A DNA stretch of 64,000 nucleotides from Inia geoffrensis (Eukaryota > Chordata > Mammalia > Artiodactyla > Iniidae), in contig CM070905.1 of the NCBI GenBank assembly GCA_036417435.1, positions 62,203,092 to 62,267,091 on the forward strand, read 5' to 3'. The notes beneath the pieces are model-generated. The model did not search any database and was not told the DNA's origin. It saw only the letters and a list, made by a program, of their open reading frames with translations. Numbering within the stretch: the stretch's first letter is position 1; each line of letters opens with the position of its first letter. Positions 1 to 11,945 of this stretch are shown piece by piece. A program made the translations under genes and the position numbers.

Positions 1-1054
1 TACTAAAAATTTAGATTTTTAGGCCCTTCTCTAAACTTCGCAAGTCTGAATCTCCTGTGAGAATCAGGAATTTGCACCTCAGGTGATTTTTACACATACT
101 GAAATGTGAGGTGCGGTGCCCCACTGGCAAGGAGATGTCTCATAATTTACTTGTTGATGCATATGAAGGCCCTGCTCCCTGCTACTTTCGGCCCCTGCTT
201 TCCCTTAAGGCACATTCATCCCAGGCTAGCCCATGATCCACTTTCTTTTCCATTCTGTCTGTATATTATAGCCCAACTAAAAGTTCCATAAATATAACAA
301 AGGATGGCCAGCCCTGAGTTTGCAATCCTCAGCTTTGACCCGGGCCCAGTCAGGGACCTTCCTCCTCAGGAGGCTAATTGGTGATTCACTGTTGCTCTTT
401 ACCTGCTTATAGTTAGTAGACCAGTGAACAGATTAGGACTTTCTCCCTCAGACCTTGTGGTGTTTAGTTTTACCTGAGTTCTTAAAGGGACCAAATCTCT
501 TGTCTTATATACGCATTTTAAGTATGACATATTGTGACCCTCAGGACAATAATGTCACACACTTATACTGTATAACTAAATGAGAAGTGTGACGTCTTCA
601 GTAAAGCCAACCAGCCTCTTCTGCATTTTGAAAGCAAACTCTTTGTCTTCATCTAGTAATCACATCGTGCCACCTCATCACATCCACCATGTGTGGCTTT
701 GCTTCTAGTTGTGATTTGCAAGTGATTCTTTTTTTCAATATCAACTTTTCTTCAAGTAATATTGGTATTTTTAGAAATACTCTCTTCAAACTTTTGTGTG
801 ATACAAGAGCATGTTTATGTATTTGACTTCCATTAAAAGTAATGGTACTGTCTGATACATACTTTATTTTTAATGAAAGGACCTGGAGGGAAGAAAAGCC
901 CTAATATGAAGCTTGTTTTTGTTATAGCTGGCCACTTTTTCCAGTGTGCTTCATTCAGATTTCTATTCCTTAGTTGATTTGGTACTCCCATAATTTTCAG
1001 TTTTTGGCTAATTTTTACAGCCAGTTTTTGTGATTTCCATTTTCTTGGCTGAAA
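1..1054. other. No gene recognised
   Basis: Moderately AT-rich single-copy-looking DNA. Short open frames occur but lack splice sites or recognisable protein content. No repeat family was recognised by eye. Confidence 0.5.
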
Positions 1055-1175
1055 TCCCCTCTAGAATGTAAATGCTGTGAGGGCAGGAATGGCATTGCTG
1101 TAGTTCACATGGTGCCCAGCATGATAATGTGGCACATAAATAGGTATTTAACAAATATTTGTTGAATGAATGAAA
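1055..1175 (+). repeat. L2 LINE 3' end
   Basis: The segment reads as the L2 tail: a 'gtaaatgctgtgagggcagg' block, then a 'tggcac' block, ending in 'atttgttgaatgaatgaa'. This is the 3' terminus of an ancient L2 copy in sense orientation. It is non-coding and diverged. Confidence 0.7.
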
Positions 1176-3009
1176 CAACGTGAAGCTGATTGTAATGTTT
1201 CATATACTGCTTTTATTGTTTCTGCTAGAAATTTTCTTTGCAGTTTTCTGTTACACTACAACTCTTTGATCAATGTAAGAACTCAGTTTCAAGAGATTGA
1301 CAGCTTACCTACCTAATAATATCTCTGATTAGACCAACTGATGCTATAGGTTGAAACACATTTGCTCTGACGGGGTCACTTATTTTTCTGTGTGGAAAAG
1401 TGACTGAGCAGAACTCCTGACACCAACAAGTAATTCTACAGGTTTATTCTATTGGTTGGAAAGGAGACCGGACACTCTTGAGTGTGAGTGACTTGATGCC
1501 AGTGATCTCCAGCCTAGTTTGCATTATTGGTGACGGATCAATGCCATCATCTTCACCTACAACAGGCAGAACATTTGAGTCTTTGTTTCAGTATACCAGA
1601 TAAACTGGTAGAGTGAGCCTTTTTTTTTTTTTTTTTCTATTTACAGATTTATGTTTCAAACCATACACACTGAAAATCCTTTTTGTGTCAGTCCTGTTTG
1701 TTTGCAACAGGGCCTATAGAACCTGTCAGTGGACTGCTCAGAGCCGCCGTTTGTGTAGAGCTTTCTTTCAGCATCATTTTGGGATTCAGGGTCAGGAATG
1801 ATCAGCCCAACATACTCTTACAGTATGTAAATTTACTCTGATTTAAGAAAGCTATTAACAAAAAACCTTTGAATGCATATTTGTACAGCGTGATACAGTA
1901 TTGTGCAAATGTACAAGTACAAAGTTAATTTGGCCTTTTGAGTTTCTAGTCTTCGAGCCTAAAAGAATGCCTGGGCTTAACTGTTTAACATAGTGTTAAA
2001 TACTTAATTGATGTTTTTGGATTGCTTAAAATCTTCCAGAAAAATTTTTACTCATAGCTACAAAGTGACAAGACTCAGAACTAAAGAAATCTGTGGAATC
2101 CTGGGACAAGTTAACTAAGAGCAGGCCAGGAGGACTGATCAGTGCGTCTGACTTCAGTTGGATTTGCTGGTATTCTTACTTCTGTAAGTCAGTGCCTTTA
2201 AGTGTCCAGTGTGACCCTAAGCTTTCAATGCAGTAAGCAAAGTTTTAGCTGTATGATTTTTAATAGCAGTCATAATGTTGAAATCTAACATGATGCCTAA
2301 AAGTTGTATATAAATACGTGTTAAAATTAAAATCCACACTGATATCTTATAAAATACATTGCCTGTTTTACCGAACCCTTAATTTTAATTTTTCTTCATG
2401 TTTTAACAACCATTTATAGTCCTTTTTATAAGCCCTTAGTGAGTGTGTGTGTAGAATTATCTTTCTTATTGTCCCTCTCCCACATACAGTTGAATCAACA
2501 GATGTTTACTTGAATATTCACTTCATTATCAGAATGATGCCAGTGTGTTAGTTGTAAGCATCCGTAACGAATTTGGGCGTAATAATTTTGGTATGCTAAT
2601 TTAATATGTTCTTGGTGCCATTTTAATTTGGTTTTCTTTCATTCCTAGTCAGCTTGAACCTTTTCCTCCATTTGTTTCCTGACTGCACTCCTCCCTGTAT
2701 GGCTGAGGTGTTCCTATTCTTGGCTTATTTTCTTGTGGGGTCACAGTTGTCTTCAGAATCCTGGCCTGACTGCAGCAGGCTCCTGGGCAGGGCATGTCTT
2801 CAGCAATTAGTACTTTGGCTTTCTCTTTATCCCTCCTTTCTTCATTATAGCGGAAAACGGGGAGCAAGTGCACAGTATTAGAAAAAGTGGAAGGGAAAAT
2901 GCAACTGAACTGGAGGAGACTTAAATGTAAAGCGTGTGAAACTGAGTTGGATAACTTCACTCAAGTTTTGATGAGTAATGGGAAGCTGCATGGTATTATG
3001 TGATGATTT
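1176..3009. other. Unassigned DNA with poly-T tract
   Basis: No gene is supported. A run of 17-18 T lies at 1619-1636, followed by an acceptor-like 'ctatttacag', but the open frame behind it shows nothing protein-like. Another strong acceptor-like site ends at 2850; see the rejected list. Confidence 0.45.
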
Positions 3010-3115
3010 GGCATCGTCGGCAGACTTGGATTCCAACACCAGGTCTGCCATTCTTAAAAGGATATAACAAAGCCTACCTCACAACACTGCCACGGGCACT
3101 AAATGAGATAGCGGG
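3010..3115 (+). repeat. MIR SINE fragment
   Basis: The stretch has the MIR core order: 'cagacttggattccaacacc', then 'tctgccatt', then 'cctacctcacaac', then 'actaaatgagata'. The middle of the consensus appears deleted. Assignment is by eye. Confidence 0.5.
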
Positions 3116-3254
3116 AAAGGACTTCTTCTTTCACCTCTGCTATGCTGAAGATCATGGCAACCACTACTCACAAGGGCAGAGCAGCAATTGACACCAACAC
3201 CTGACAAAATGTTTATCTTGCCCCGGCTTCTCTCCCTTCTTCTCTGCAATTAGT

Positions 3255-3430
3255 GTTTAACATGTTTTCTCATTTAATCTGTATAATAGCTTTATTATGT
3301 ATCATGATTCCCATTTTTCAGATGAGGAAATTGAGGGTCTGAGAAGTTAAGTAACTTGCACAAGGTCATGGATTTGGTAAAGGATTTGGGTTTTGTTCTA
3401 TCATTTCCAAAGCCATTCTCTTGCGGCAGT
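3255..3430 (-). repeat. MIR SINE
   Basis: This is antisense MIR: 'tctcatttaatctgtataat', 'cccatttttcagatgaggaa', 'gaagttaagtaacttgcaca', 'aggtcatggattt'. It is an ancient, diverged copy of a tRNA-derived mammalian SINE. Confidence 0.75.
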
Positions 3431-5061
3431 GCCAGGCCGCCTTGGATAATGAGTGTGTGACTGAAGAATGAAAAGGAGTTAATGGAGGGGCCATTCTACT
3501 GTTCTTTCCACTACTTCACTTGGTGAATGACTAATAAGCAAACACTCCCAGAGGGTATTTGCATTTTAAAAGAAGAGCTCATTAACCCTAATGAATCTCT
3601 AATTGGTAGAATTTGTGGGGGAGATATTTCTGAGCACTGGGGCTTTCTCCTGTGTCTTCAAGGTGTCTGGCTATCCTTTTCTCCTCTGTAGATTATCAGC
3701 TATTCTGGAATCAGAATCATGTAATAGAATGCAGTCCATTCTGCAAGTCTGCCCCAAATGCAATTAAATGAATTAACAGGGAGTTGTGAAAAGAATCATC
3801 TAAAGGAAAATAAGTGTGTGAGTTAACATTGTATAAAATGAATGTTCAAGAGCTAAATAACACATTTGGCAATGTTGAGGGTCTTCTTAAAAGTCTGGTA
3901 AAAATAATATATTTCATATTCAGTTTTAACTTCAGAAATGTTCTAGCAGCATTTCCCATAGTGTGTCACTCTGCAAGATGTTTAATAGGTATCCAATGAA
4001 TAAAGTGGCTTTATAGTCAAAAACATTGGGAAATCATTTTTTTACTCTCTTTACTGAAGAGTTTCTCAGAGCCTTTAATATGTTACAGTGCATTGGAAAT
4101 CAGTTGTAAGGGAATGCATTCTGTAGCTTTTTCTCATACTTTTGACCACAGAAATATTTTTTCCATGCAAACCCCTTGAAACTAGTGTTTTGTAGACTGC
4201 ATTCTCAGATATGAAGTTCTAGATAATTCCTCTCCAATAAAAGAAAGAAAACAGATTTCTGTATTCACAGCTTTTCGTATGTAGGCAGGCTCCAATTCTG
4301 TCCATACCAGCCCATTCCCAGTCTTGTTGGACTCTAGGGCGTTCCAATAATAACACCCTTCTTACCCAGATAAGATCTGGCCAATTTAGTAAAAAAAAAA
4401 AAAAAAAAAAACAAAACCAAAAAACAGATGGAGACCAAATTCTCATCTTTATTGCCTATAAAGCTAGTGTTGAAGAATGTGGCTTCCATCAAGGAGCAGA
4501 TGGGTTTCCTAATCTGAACCCCAGAATTAGATTGAACTCCATCCTGTTACAGGATCTTCTGGGCTGGGGCAGGCTTCCCCAAGTAGGAGGAGGCCCCTGT
4601 GGAGGGTCAGAGGAGACAGAGCCCAGATCTCTCTGGTCCTCCCCATGAGAAGGGGGAGGGCAGAACCATGTGCAGCTGAGTCTTTCCAGATCACCAACCC
4701 GGGGATTAGAGAGTGGACGGAGGCTGGGGTGAATGTTACTAGAGTTTCCTCCACATTGAAGGAGGCCTAAGGAGTGAAGGTGCTCCCTTACTCACCCACC
4801 ACCCCTCCCCAAAACAAATCTCCTCCGGGTGATCCAAACAGGCATTCAGGTTCCCCCTCCCATCACTGAGGGTTTCTGCTCTTTTCACTTTCCCTTGTAC
4901 CTAGTGCTCGCTCTTCATCACTTTTCTCCTTTCCCTCGACCAAATTCACCCAGTAGAATGGGATCATGATGATACGCTAATGATGTCCCTTTCTCATTTC
5001 CTTATGTAACATAATTCAGCTTTTTATCCTAGAAAAGGTGGAGTATATATATTCTCTAAAA
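3431..5061. other. Unassigned DNA with poly-A tract
   Basis: Nothing gene-like recognised. A long A run (about 4391-4412) interrupted by C follows 'ccaatttagt'. It could be the tail of an unrecognised retroposon, but no body or target-site duplication was identified. Confidence 0.4.
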
Positions 5062-5243
5062 CAGGGATCTGGAAACTACAGCCTGACTCAACTTGTTTTT
5101 GTAAACAAAATTTTATTGGAACACAGCCACAAGCATTGGTTTGTATATTATCTATGGCTGCTCCTGGCTACAATGATAGAGTCGAGAAGTTGTAACAGAG
5201 ACAATATGGCTCACAAAGCCTAAAATGTTTACTATGTAGCCCC
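5062..5243 (+). repeat. hAT-type nonautonomous DNA transposon (MITE), copy 1
   Basis: It starts CAGGGATCTGGAAACTA and contains the diagnostic 'attttattggaacacagcca' and 'tatctatggctgctcctggc' blocks of a widespread mammalian hAT-Charlie-class MITE. The 3' inverted terminus is degraded. A second, shorter copy lies at 51401-51574 in the opposite orientation. I recognise the element class but do not assign a Repbase name. Confidence 0.75.
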
Positions 5244-5751
5244 ACTAATCTAAAATACAGATGAATTTCACTTCAGTCCTTTAAATTGTAAAAGAGCTTC
5301 ATTAGTATGCATATACGGCCTTTCTCGTTTACTCATTCTAAATAAAAACTACACTTTAAACCAAGAAAATTACATAGCTGTAAGTTAAGAGGGATTTTGC
5401 CTCTTATAAAACTGTTTCCAGCCTTTCAAACTTAGGGGAAAGTATCAAGGGGACCGTGTGTGTGCCTTGAAGGACCAGAAGGAAGGACAGAGGCTTGTTC
5501 TGATGAGGAGTATTTGGCATTATCAGCGGAAAGGGAAGAGACCAGATAACCCATGGGGCCTGTGGAAGAACAATGGAGTAGAGAGAAGTGTTAGGGGGGC
5601 CCGTGGGGTTGGACCAGGTTTCGGAGCCCTGGGCTCTTCTTCGCACTGATCCCAGTTTAGGAGCTCGATTCTCCCCACCGCGGCCACCATCCGTTGGAAC
5701 CGTCCACTGGACCACACAGTCCCCCCCAGATATGTCAGGAAACTGGGCTCC
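5244..5751. other. Unassigned, locally GC-rich DNA
   Basis: About 5400-5750 has raised GC and overlapping open frames on both strands, including an ATG in a 'gcggccaccatccg' context near 5680. No splice sites or protein similarity are visible, and frames open on both strands are expected by chance in GC-rich DNA. Confidence 0.35.
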
Positions 5752-5895
5752 GCTCCCACTATGGCTGACTTCTACCTGGGAGACTTTAGGCGAGTCCCTG
5801 AGTACCTCTGCCGTCAGTAAACTGGGGGAGGAGGGAAATGGGGAGGATGTCTTGCTGCGCAGTAGTGAGAATCAATTGTGGTGTTATAAACAAGA
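5752..5895 (+). repeat. MIR SINE (probable)
   Basis: The order 'gacttctacctgggagactt', 'gcgagtccctgagtacctct', 'cagtaaactggg' and 'gaaatggggaggat' parallels the MIR 'acctctctgtgcctcagttt' and 'aaaatggggataat' core. It is diverged. Confidence 0.5.
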
Positions 5896-5935
5896 CATTA
5901 TGAAATGTAAATACTGTGAACATTTTTATTGTTTC

Positions 5936-6165
5936 TTTTCATTTTTTTATCGAAGTATTGTTGATTTACAATGTGCCAATCTCTGCTGTACAGCAAAGTG
6001 ACTGTTATACACATATAGACAGTCTTTTTTTGTATTCTTTTCCATTATAGTTTGTCCCAGGAGATTGGATATAGTTCCCTGTGCTATGCAGTAGAATCTT
6101 GTTGTTTATCCATTCTACACGTAATAGTTTGCATCTATTTTGTTGTTTTTGTCCTTCCTTTTAAA
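5936..6165 (-). mobile_element. L1 3'UTR fragment
   Basis: This is the antisense L1 3' end of the cetartiodactyl type: a T-rich start, then 'attgttgatttacaatgtgc', 'ctgtacagcaaagtgactgt', 'tatagttccctgtgctatgc'. The same motifs recur in sense orientation in other L1 tails here. It is a 5'-truncated dead copy. Confidence 0.85.
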
Positions 6166-8340
6166 CAGCTGACTTGCAAATGAAATTTTTGAATCTATAC
6201 GGCACATAAATTATAATTAACTGATGTCTGAAAACTAAAGTACCTTATTTCACGTTCATCACATGCATCTTTATTGTTGAAGTATCTAACTTTCAGGTGG
6301 GTTATAACAAGTTAGAGAAAATAATTGAATTTTTACCATGATCAAATAATTCTTCCGTGGAAGGAAAAAAACTTGAAAAGTTATATTTCACTGTGACCTG
6401 TTCTTTTCTGTTTGTTGTTTGTGTAGTTTTCATTTTGTGCCTTTGTTTATAGAGAATCATCTCGCAGATGGCATTTTTCCTTGTAATCAGTTATTGTCCT
6501 GAGTCATCGCCAGATATGGCATTCCAGGAAATAGTGATTGTACAGTTGCTTCCAGGGAGATGTGTTGTGTGATGTCAAGAGCACTGGCTGATAACCTTTC
6601 TGGTTATTCAGGCAGTAGGGAGAAATGGAGAAAGTGTGGTACAGATACACACCTTGGAATCAGAAACTGGCAAAGGAAGCACAGACTTTGTGCTGAATGA
6701 TTTCAGCCAAATAGTGTTTGTATGGCCAGGGGATGGCCCAATAATCATTTTAAAAGGTGAAAAAAAATCTTTCTTGAGTAAATGACCTTTCATATTGGAT
6801 GCCACATACTTCCGTATCAACCTCAGGCATGTGAGTTATTAAACACACCTGACCTCAATATACAGAGACTTGCATTACCTTGTCTGCTCATGCTGTTGTG
6901 GTCTCAGTGGTCTCATTGCCTTTACCCAAGCAAACTAAACAACCTGTGCATTGGTTTTGCCATCTGTGAACTGGGGGGTTGATTAGCTTATCCCTAACTT
7001 TCAGAGACAAGGGGGATTTCTGAAAATAAGATTCTTCCTGATGTGCAAATAAATGGTCAGTTTAAACAATAAGTTTAAAAAATCAAAACTGTTGTTTGAC
7101 ATCCTGGGTCATGAACGTAAGTTGACATAATTTTTCACTTAACAACTATTAACTCTGTTATCCTATAGATGTAATTTAAAAGTTCCCAATGCTTTTGTTT
7201 CAATATGATTCTTTTAAAAAATTATTAACTGTTTTTAAAATCTAACAAGTTCTGCTCCAAGTACAGATCACTAATAACAATACATCATAATGGTATTTAA
7301 TAACTTTGCCTTTTAAGTTTCACAAATGCGTTTTAGAGGAAAAACACTACGTATGCTCAAATAAAGCTTTTTTTACATACCATTTAGTATTATCACAGTT
7401 TTATAGACTAGAAACTATAAATAGAAGTTCACTAATTTACTCAGCATTTATGGAACACCTACTATGTGCTGGGTTCCGCCCAATAGTAATAATGCTGTAC
7501 TTAGCTGAGAATACAACTTGTAGGCTGGAATATGCATGATGTGCTTGGCTTTTAAACATTTGGGGGATTTCCTTTATTTTTAAGTAAATAAACTACCAAC
7601 TTAATTCTTGGTTTATGGTTTTAGAATTTAACAGAATTTTATTTAATTCTTTAAAATTTTCACAGGGCCCTTTCTTGACTACAGCCATTGGTAAACTAAA
7701 CTTTTGTGTTTCACTATGGAAAGGTTAAGCCCAGCCCAGACCTTCATACTTTGTTACCTCCAATGAAGACTGTGACCTTCCCTATGTTAACAAATTCCTA
7801 ACCTTTAGTGTCAGCCAAGTCATTATATATGAATTTTGTAATCTTCCCTGTTGTAGACATTTCTGAGCTGGCTTAATTTTATGGGAAGAGCAGTTTACAG
7901 ATTACGAAATTAACCTCTCATTATGCTTTTAAGAAGTACGCTGATTGTTTCTTTACCTACCATGTGTTAATCACAGATTAGTAGTTAATAAATTATAATA
8001 GGACACTAATACATTAAATTATGCCTGTACTTATATAACTATATTCTGTCTGTCCTATGTCCTTAGAGGCAGCCTAGTCACCAACTTTGTTTAGTAATAT
8101 AACCCAGTCACCACCTTTAGGAATCAAACTATTAACTGAATGCGAATTTATGAATTTGTTCATTGTTCTTTCCTGCTGTAAAAATTGTTTGACATATGGT
8201 TAATTACTACATGCAAACATATATATCTACTCTGAGGCAAATCCACAGAGACACAAATAAACACTTATAAAGAGTAAACCTTATTAAAAAACAAATTTGA
8301 AGGACAGTTATTCATATTATAAAGACTTTTTTTTTAAGAC
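6166..8340. other. Mostly unassigned AT-rich DNA
   Basis: No gene recognised. Two weak ancient repeats lie inside: a probable sense MIR at about 6920-7010 ('cctgtgcattggttttgcca', 'tctgtgaactgggg') and a short antisense L2 tail at about 7430-7500 ('ggaacacctactatgtgctg'). The rest shows nothing. Confidence 0.45.
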
Positions 8341-8552
8341 TTTTTTTTTTTTTTTCTTTGCTGTACACGGGCCTCTCACTGTTGTGGCCTCTGCCGTTGC
8401 GGATCACAGGCTCTGGACGCGCAGGCTCAGCGGCCGTGGCTCATGGGCCCAGCCTCTCCGCGGCATGTGGGATCTTCCCGGACCAGGGCATGAACCCGTG
8501 TCCCCTGCATCGGCAGGCGGACTCTCAACCACTGTGCCACCAGGGAAGCCCC
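8341..8552 (-). mobile_element. CHR-type tRNA-derived SINE, copy 1
   Basis: A full-length cetacean SINE in antisense: a poly-T tract (8341-8355), the 3' part starting 'ctgtacacgggcctctcact', and the tRNA-derived head ending 'accagggaagcccc'. The target-site duplication AAGACTTTT is at 8336-8344 and 8553-8561. Internal pol III A and B boxes are present in antisense. Frames through it encode only shared SINE peptides. Confidence 0.93.
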
Positions 8553-8901
8553 AAGACTTTTAATGTTTGAAAATAATTTGCTTTATCTTCAAATTATAAG
8601 TTTTCCTAGTTTATTTGAAGTCAGACTTGATTTACAAAATATAAATTCACTTGATTTTTCCAGAGTAAACCTATATAAAGCAGGATACATTTCTGGTTTA
8701 GATTGTGTATCTGTGTATTTACGGATGATTTCTGTGACCTTTATAAAATTACTGTGCTTAAATATTAACTTGTTTACTTTTTAACAAAGGGAGTAGTAAT
8801 TGCTTCCACTGTGTGAAACATGCAAAAGATATTTCAAATAAATAGTAGACAGTTTGGCCACAGTGGTATGGTAAAGTTTTATTTTTTCTTTTGCTTCATA
8901 G
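8553..8901. other. Unassigned sequence upstream of candidate exon
   Basis: AT-rich DNA ending in a strong polypyrimidine tract, 'attttttcttttgcttcata', immediately before the AG at 8900-8901. This is the kind of sequence expected at the 3' end of an intron. Confidence 0.5.
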
Positions 8902-8975
8902 GAGATACACCTCATGAGCAAAGAGTGGCAGCAAGAGGCAAAACTTCAGACATAGAAGGCAATGAGGCTTTGGAG
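8902..8975 (+). CDS. Candidate internal protein-coding exon 1
   Basis: A 74-nt segment is bounded by an excellent acceptor (long pyrimidine run, then catag) and a near-consensus donor (GAG followed by gtaagtg). Two of three frames contain stops. The third is fully open: two bases completing a split codon, then 24 codons beginning DTPHEQRVAARGKTS and ending NEALE, stopping exactly at a codon boundary. I do not recognise the protein. The next candidate exon (19912-19970) can start in phase 0 and joins in frame. No neighbouring repeat explains the sequence. It could still be a chance exon-like segment, since 24 open codons alone are weak evidence; the splice sites carry most of the weight. Confidence 0.55.
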
Positions 8976-9055
8976 GTAAGTGAAACTCAATGAGTCCTTC
9001 TGGGGTAAAACCGAATAAGTTAATGTGATTTTGTACACCTCTGAGGATAAATAGC

Positions 9056-9133
9056 AACTTCCACTCTTGCTATGCAAATAGGTGCCCAGGTATCAACTTC
9101 CACTCTTGCTATGCAAATAGGTGCCCAGGTATC
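9056..9133 (+). repeat. Perfect 2 x 39-bp tandem duplication with octamer motifs
   Basis: The 39-bp unit starting aacttccactcttgctatgc and ending ccaggtatc occurs twice head to tail (9056-9094 and 9095-9133) with no mismatch, so the duplication is recent or polymorphic. Each unit contains ATGCAAAT (9072-9079 and 9111-9118), the consensus POU/Oct octamer. It lies 80 bp downstream of the candidate exon donor. A regulatory role is inference only. Confidence 0.95.
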
Positions 9134-9679
9134 AGGAGAACAGGTGATCTGCTGAAAATCAGGGTATGGCAGGCAGGAGTGACTTCCTAAGTGCTAAGCT
9201 TTTCCCAGTGCTGGTAATGGAAACTCTGCTGGCAATAGAGGAATAGAACACTGAAGTTAAAACATTTGAATTATTTTTACTTGAGAGATTATTTTCTATT
9301 ACATTTGAATAAATAGGTAATATATGAACCTATAGAGAAAGGTTTGAAAGTAACTTATTCAGAAGTCTTACATTAGCATTTCCACCATCAAAGTACACTC
9401 CTTGACATTGTTTGGTAAAAAGACTAAGGTTTTTGTTCTTTTCCACCTGAGAAAATTATTTGCTCTTTGTGGGTACGTGAAAGTGTTAGTTCACATACTT
9501 TCATATTCTGTGTAGAAACATACTAACCTTATTTAATCACTAAAATAGTCATTTTTAAGACTTTGAGGGAATGTTAACTATTAGGGTAGAAGAGATATCC
9601 TTGGATTTTGAAACCTTCTATGTGGTGACACACCTCTACTTATATTCTACATGTAGAACGTGAGGGTATTGCATACGAC
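9134..9679. other. No feature recognised
   Basis: AT-rich DNA, likely intronic if the adjacent exon is real. No repeat or gene recognised. Confidence 0.45.
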
Positions 9680-9782
9680 TGGAGTGACATCAGGGAACCT
9701 GACCTGTTTGATTCATCACCATATCTGCAGAGCCTAGCACAGAACAGGAAGTCAAAAATATTTGTTAAATGAATGAATGAAT
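9680..9782 (+). repeat. L2 LINE 3' end
   Basis: The L2 tail order is visible: 'gattcatcaccatatctgca', 'agcctagcacagaaca', ending in 'atttgttaaatgaatgaatg'. Sense, ancient. Confidence 0.65.
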
Positions 9783-9838
9783 ACAATCATGAGTTATAAA
9801 TAGAGAGTAATACTCATCTTAAGAAGAGAGATTTTTTT

Positions 9839-10037
9839 TTTTTTTTCGGTACACGGGCCTCTCACTGCTGTGGCCTCTCCCGTGGTGGAGCACAGGCTCC
9901 GGACGCGCAGGCTCAGCGGCCATGGCTCACGGGCCGAGCCGCTCCGCGGCATGTGGGATCTTCCCGGACCGGGGCACGAACCCGTGTCCCCTGCATCGGC
10001 AGGCGGACTCTTAACCACTGTGTCACCAGGGAAGCCC
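9839..10037 (-). mobile_element. CHR-type tRNA-derived SINE, copy 2
   Basis: A full-length antisense copy from poly-T to 'accagggaagccc', with a perfect 17-bp target-site duplication AGAAGAGAGATTTTTTT at 9822-9838 and 10038-10054. The perfect duplication and high similarity to the other copies suggest a relatively recent insertion. It has the same orientation as the copy at 8341-8552, so the two flank the candidate exon as direct repeats 1.3 kb apart. Confidence 0.95.
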
Positions 10038-10189
10038 AGAAGAGAGATTTTTTTGTATTTATATTTTCCACAGTGAGTAAATATTTTATAATCAAGAGAA
10101 AAACATTTAAAGAAGTTACATGGGAAGTAAATTGATGTAGAAGAAGAAAAGAGCCATCTTTCCCATAAAACTGTGCATTTTTTTAATTA

Positions 10190-10290
10190 ATGCATGCAAC
10201 AAATATTTATTAAGCACTGACTGTATTCAATGCACTGTGCAAGGGGCTGAGTATATAGTACTGAGAAAAAAGATACAAGGACAAAGAAAA
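10190..10290 (-). repeat. L2 LINE 3' end, antisense
   Basis: It contains 'caacaaatatttattaagca', 'tgcactgtgcaaggggctga' and 'gagtatatagtactgag', the reverse complement of the L2 terminus. Related diverged L2-like sequence may continue at about 10710-10860. Between them nothing is recognised. Confidence 0.6.
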
Positions 10291-11079
10291 TTTTTCCGTC
10301 TATAAGTTGAAGCATCTTGATCTCTTATTTATTCAGATATTTATTGAGTACTGAACATAAGTAGCATTTTTGATAGGAAATAAAGGTTGATATATTTGAG
10401 CTTTAGGAAAGAACCACCAAGATGGTTTAGAAATCATCCATGATTACTTGAATTTAACTGCTTAGTTATGTATGCGATTCAGTGGAAATGTCTGCAGAAC
10501 TCAATTATTTTTCAAAGTTGATTTATTGATAGGAAGAATTCCAAGACTAATTTTGAAGGAAAGAAACTTTTGAGAATAGATCCTCAGAGATTTGAAACTA
10601 GCTCATTATTGTGCTACTTCTAGTCTCTCTACTATACAATCAATTCTTAACTATTAAGACTGGATTTTTATACTCATGGTATAACAGATAAAAGTGCCTT
10701 CTCTCTGAATAGTTGCTGGGGATTGGGAAGACACGTTTGTTCTCAAAGAGCTTACTGATGTAGCAGAAATGAAATAGGGAGACTCCAAATGAGATGACAG
10801 GGTTAAGTCAGTACAAGAGGGTAATACTAAAATACTTTCAGAGGCTAGTGTGATTCACCACAGAAAAGCCAACTAATCACTTATCCCCACCTTAAGTGTC
10901 CAAAATGGAATTTATTATTCCTTGCTTTAAAAATCTAAAACCACAAACATTGCTTCATGTTTCCTACCCCTCCCCCCCCCCATAATCTACCTTGATGGGT
11001 CAAGATGAGTCTTATCTAGTCTCATGGTTTTAAAATCTTTGAAGAGTCTGATGACTCCCAAAGTATGTCTCCACATAGA

Positions 11080-11945
11080 CCTCACCCCAGAGCTGTAGAC
11101 TGTATCCAGCTGTCTACCTGCCATTTCACTTACAAGTTTCTAAACAGTTCAGCCTTTACTTGAGCAAAGAAGAACTATTGATTTCTGACCCCACCACCCT
11201 GAAGCTTCTCTCTGCTCAAGTTGTCACCATCACTGTTTAATAACACCACCCTATATATAGTGGTTTAGAATCACACCCCCTGAGGTACCCCTGGCTCCTT
11301 TCTTTCCCTCACAGTCTACATCCAGTTCCACCCGTAAGTCCTGTCACCTCTCCCTCTATATCCAGACTGTGACCCCTTCTCAACATGGGCACTGCTAGGA
11401 ATTTAAGCCACCACTTTCGCCCAGACTCTCTGCCTCCATTCTTCCCCCTTCAGTCCATTCTCTTCACAGCCCGCAGAAATTGAATCAGATCACATCACTC
11501 CTTGGCTTCAGACATGCTGGCTGCCCACTCTAACTGGAATCACTGCTAAGCTCTTTACAGTGGGCTACAAGGAGCTCCATGTGCTCTCAGACTTCATTTC
11601 TCTTCATACCCCAAACCCCATCCCCGTCCACCAGCTGCCTTTCTGTCCCTTGATCATGTTAAGCTCTTTCCTAGCTCAGCCTTTTCATTTGCTACCCCTT
11701 CTTTACTGGAGCCTCACTTGCCTGCCCCCTTATCATTCAGGTCTTAGTTCAAGTGTCAGTCTTCGTGAGGACCTCAGCTAAAGTGTCTCTTCCCCCAGTC
11801 ACTCTCATGTAACCCTGTTTTATTTTCTCCATCACGGTTATCACTATTTCAGATTATCCACTTGTTTACTGTCTGCCTCTCCTGACTACAGTGAAAATAG
11901 ACTGTGGGTCTAGAATAATGTCTGGAACATAGAAGGTGCTCAATA
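11080..11945 (+). repeat. L2 LINE, 3' portion of ORF2 and tail
   Basis: A long sense L2 copy shows the block order of the family: a 'ccacccgtaagtcctgtcac' region, 'aatcagatcacatcactcct', 'gctacaaggagctccatgtg', 'aagctctttcctagctcagc', 'aggtcttagttcaagtgtca' and the terminal 'atgtctggaacatagaaggt' then 'gctcaatac'. It is dead; stops occur in all frames. Confidence 0.75.

Noticed and set aside
1648..1801. Open frame after a strong poly-T/ctatttacag acceptor
   Set aside because: No donor follows, the peptide has no recognisable features, and the T run could be a simple repeat; insufficient to call an exon.
2851..2926. Possible exon after a very strong acceptor (ccctcctttcttcattatag) with a gtaaag donor
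   Set aside because: The donor is poor. The one open frame would leave a single T that joins to GA of the exon at 8902 to make a stop; another frame contains a TAA. No recognisable protein.
8297..8784. Open frames of 70-130 codons with shared peptides (for example GPLTVVASPVAEHRL and SAAMAHGPS) here and at 9.8, 17.3, 36.6, 44.4, 50.3 and 62.2 kb
   Set aside because: All lie on CHR SINEs and are open on both strands in several frames; they are translations of the same repeat, not genes.
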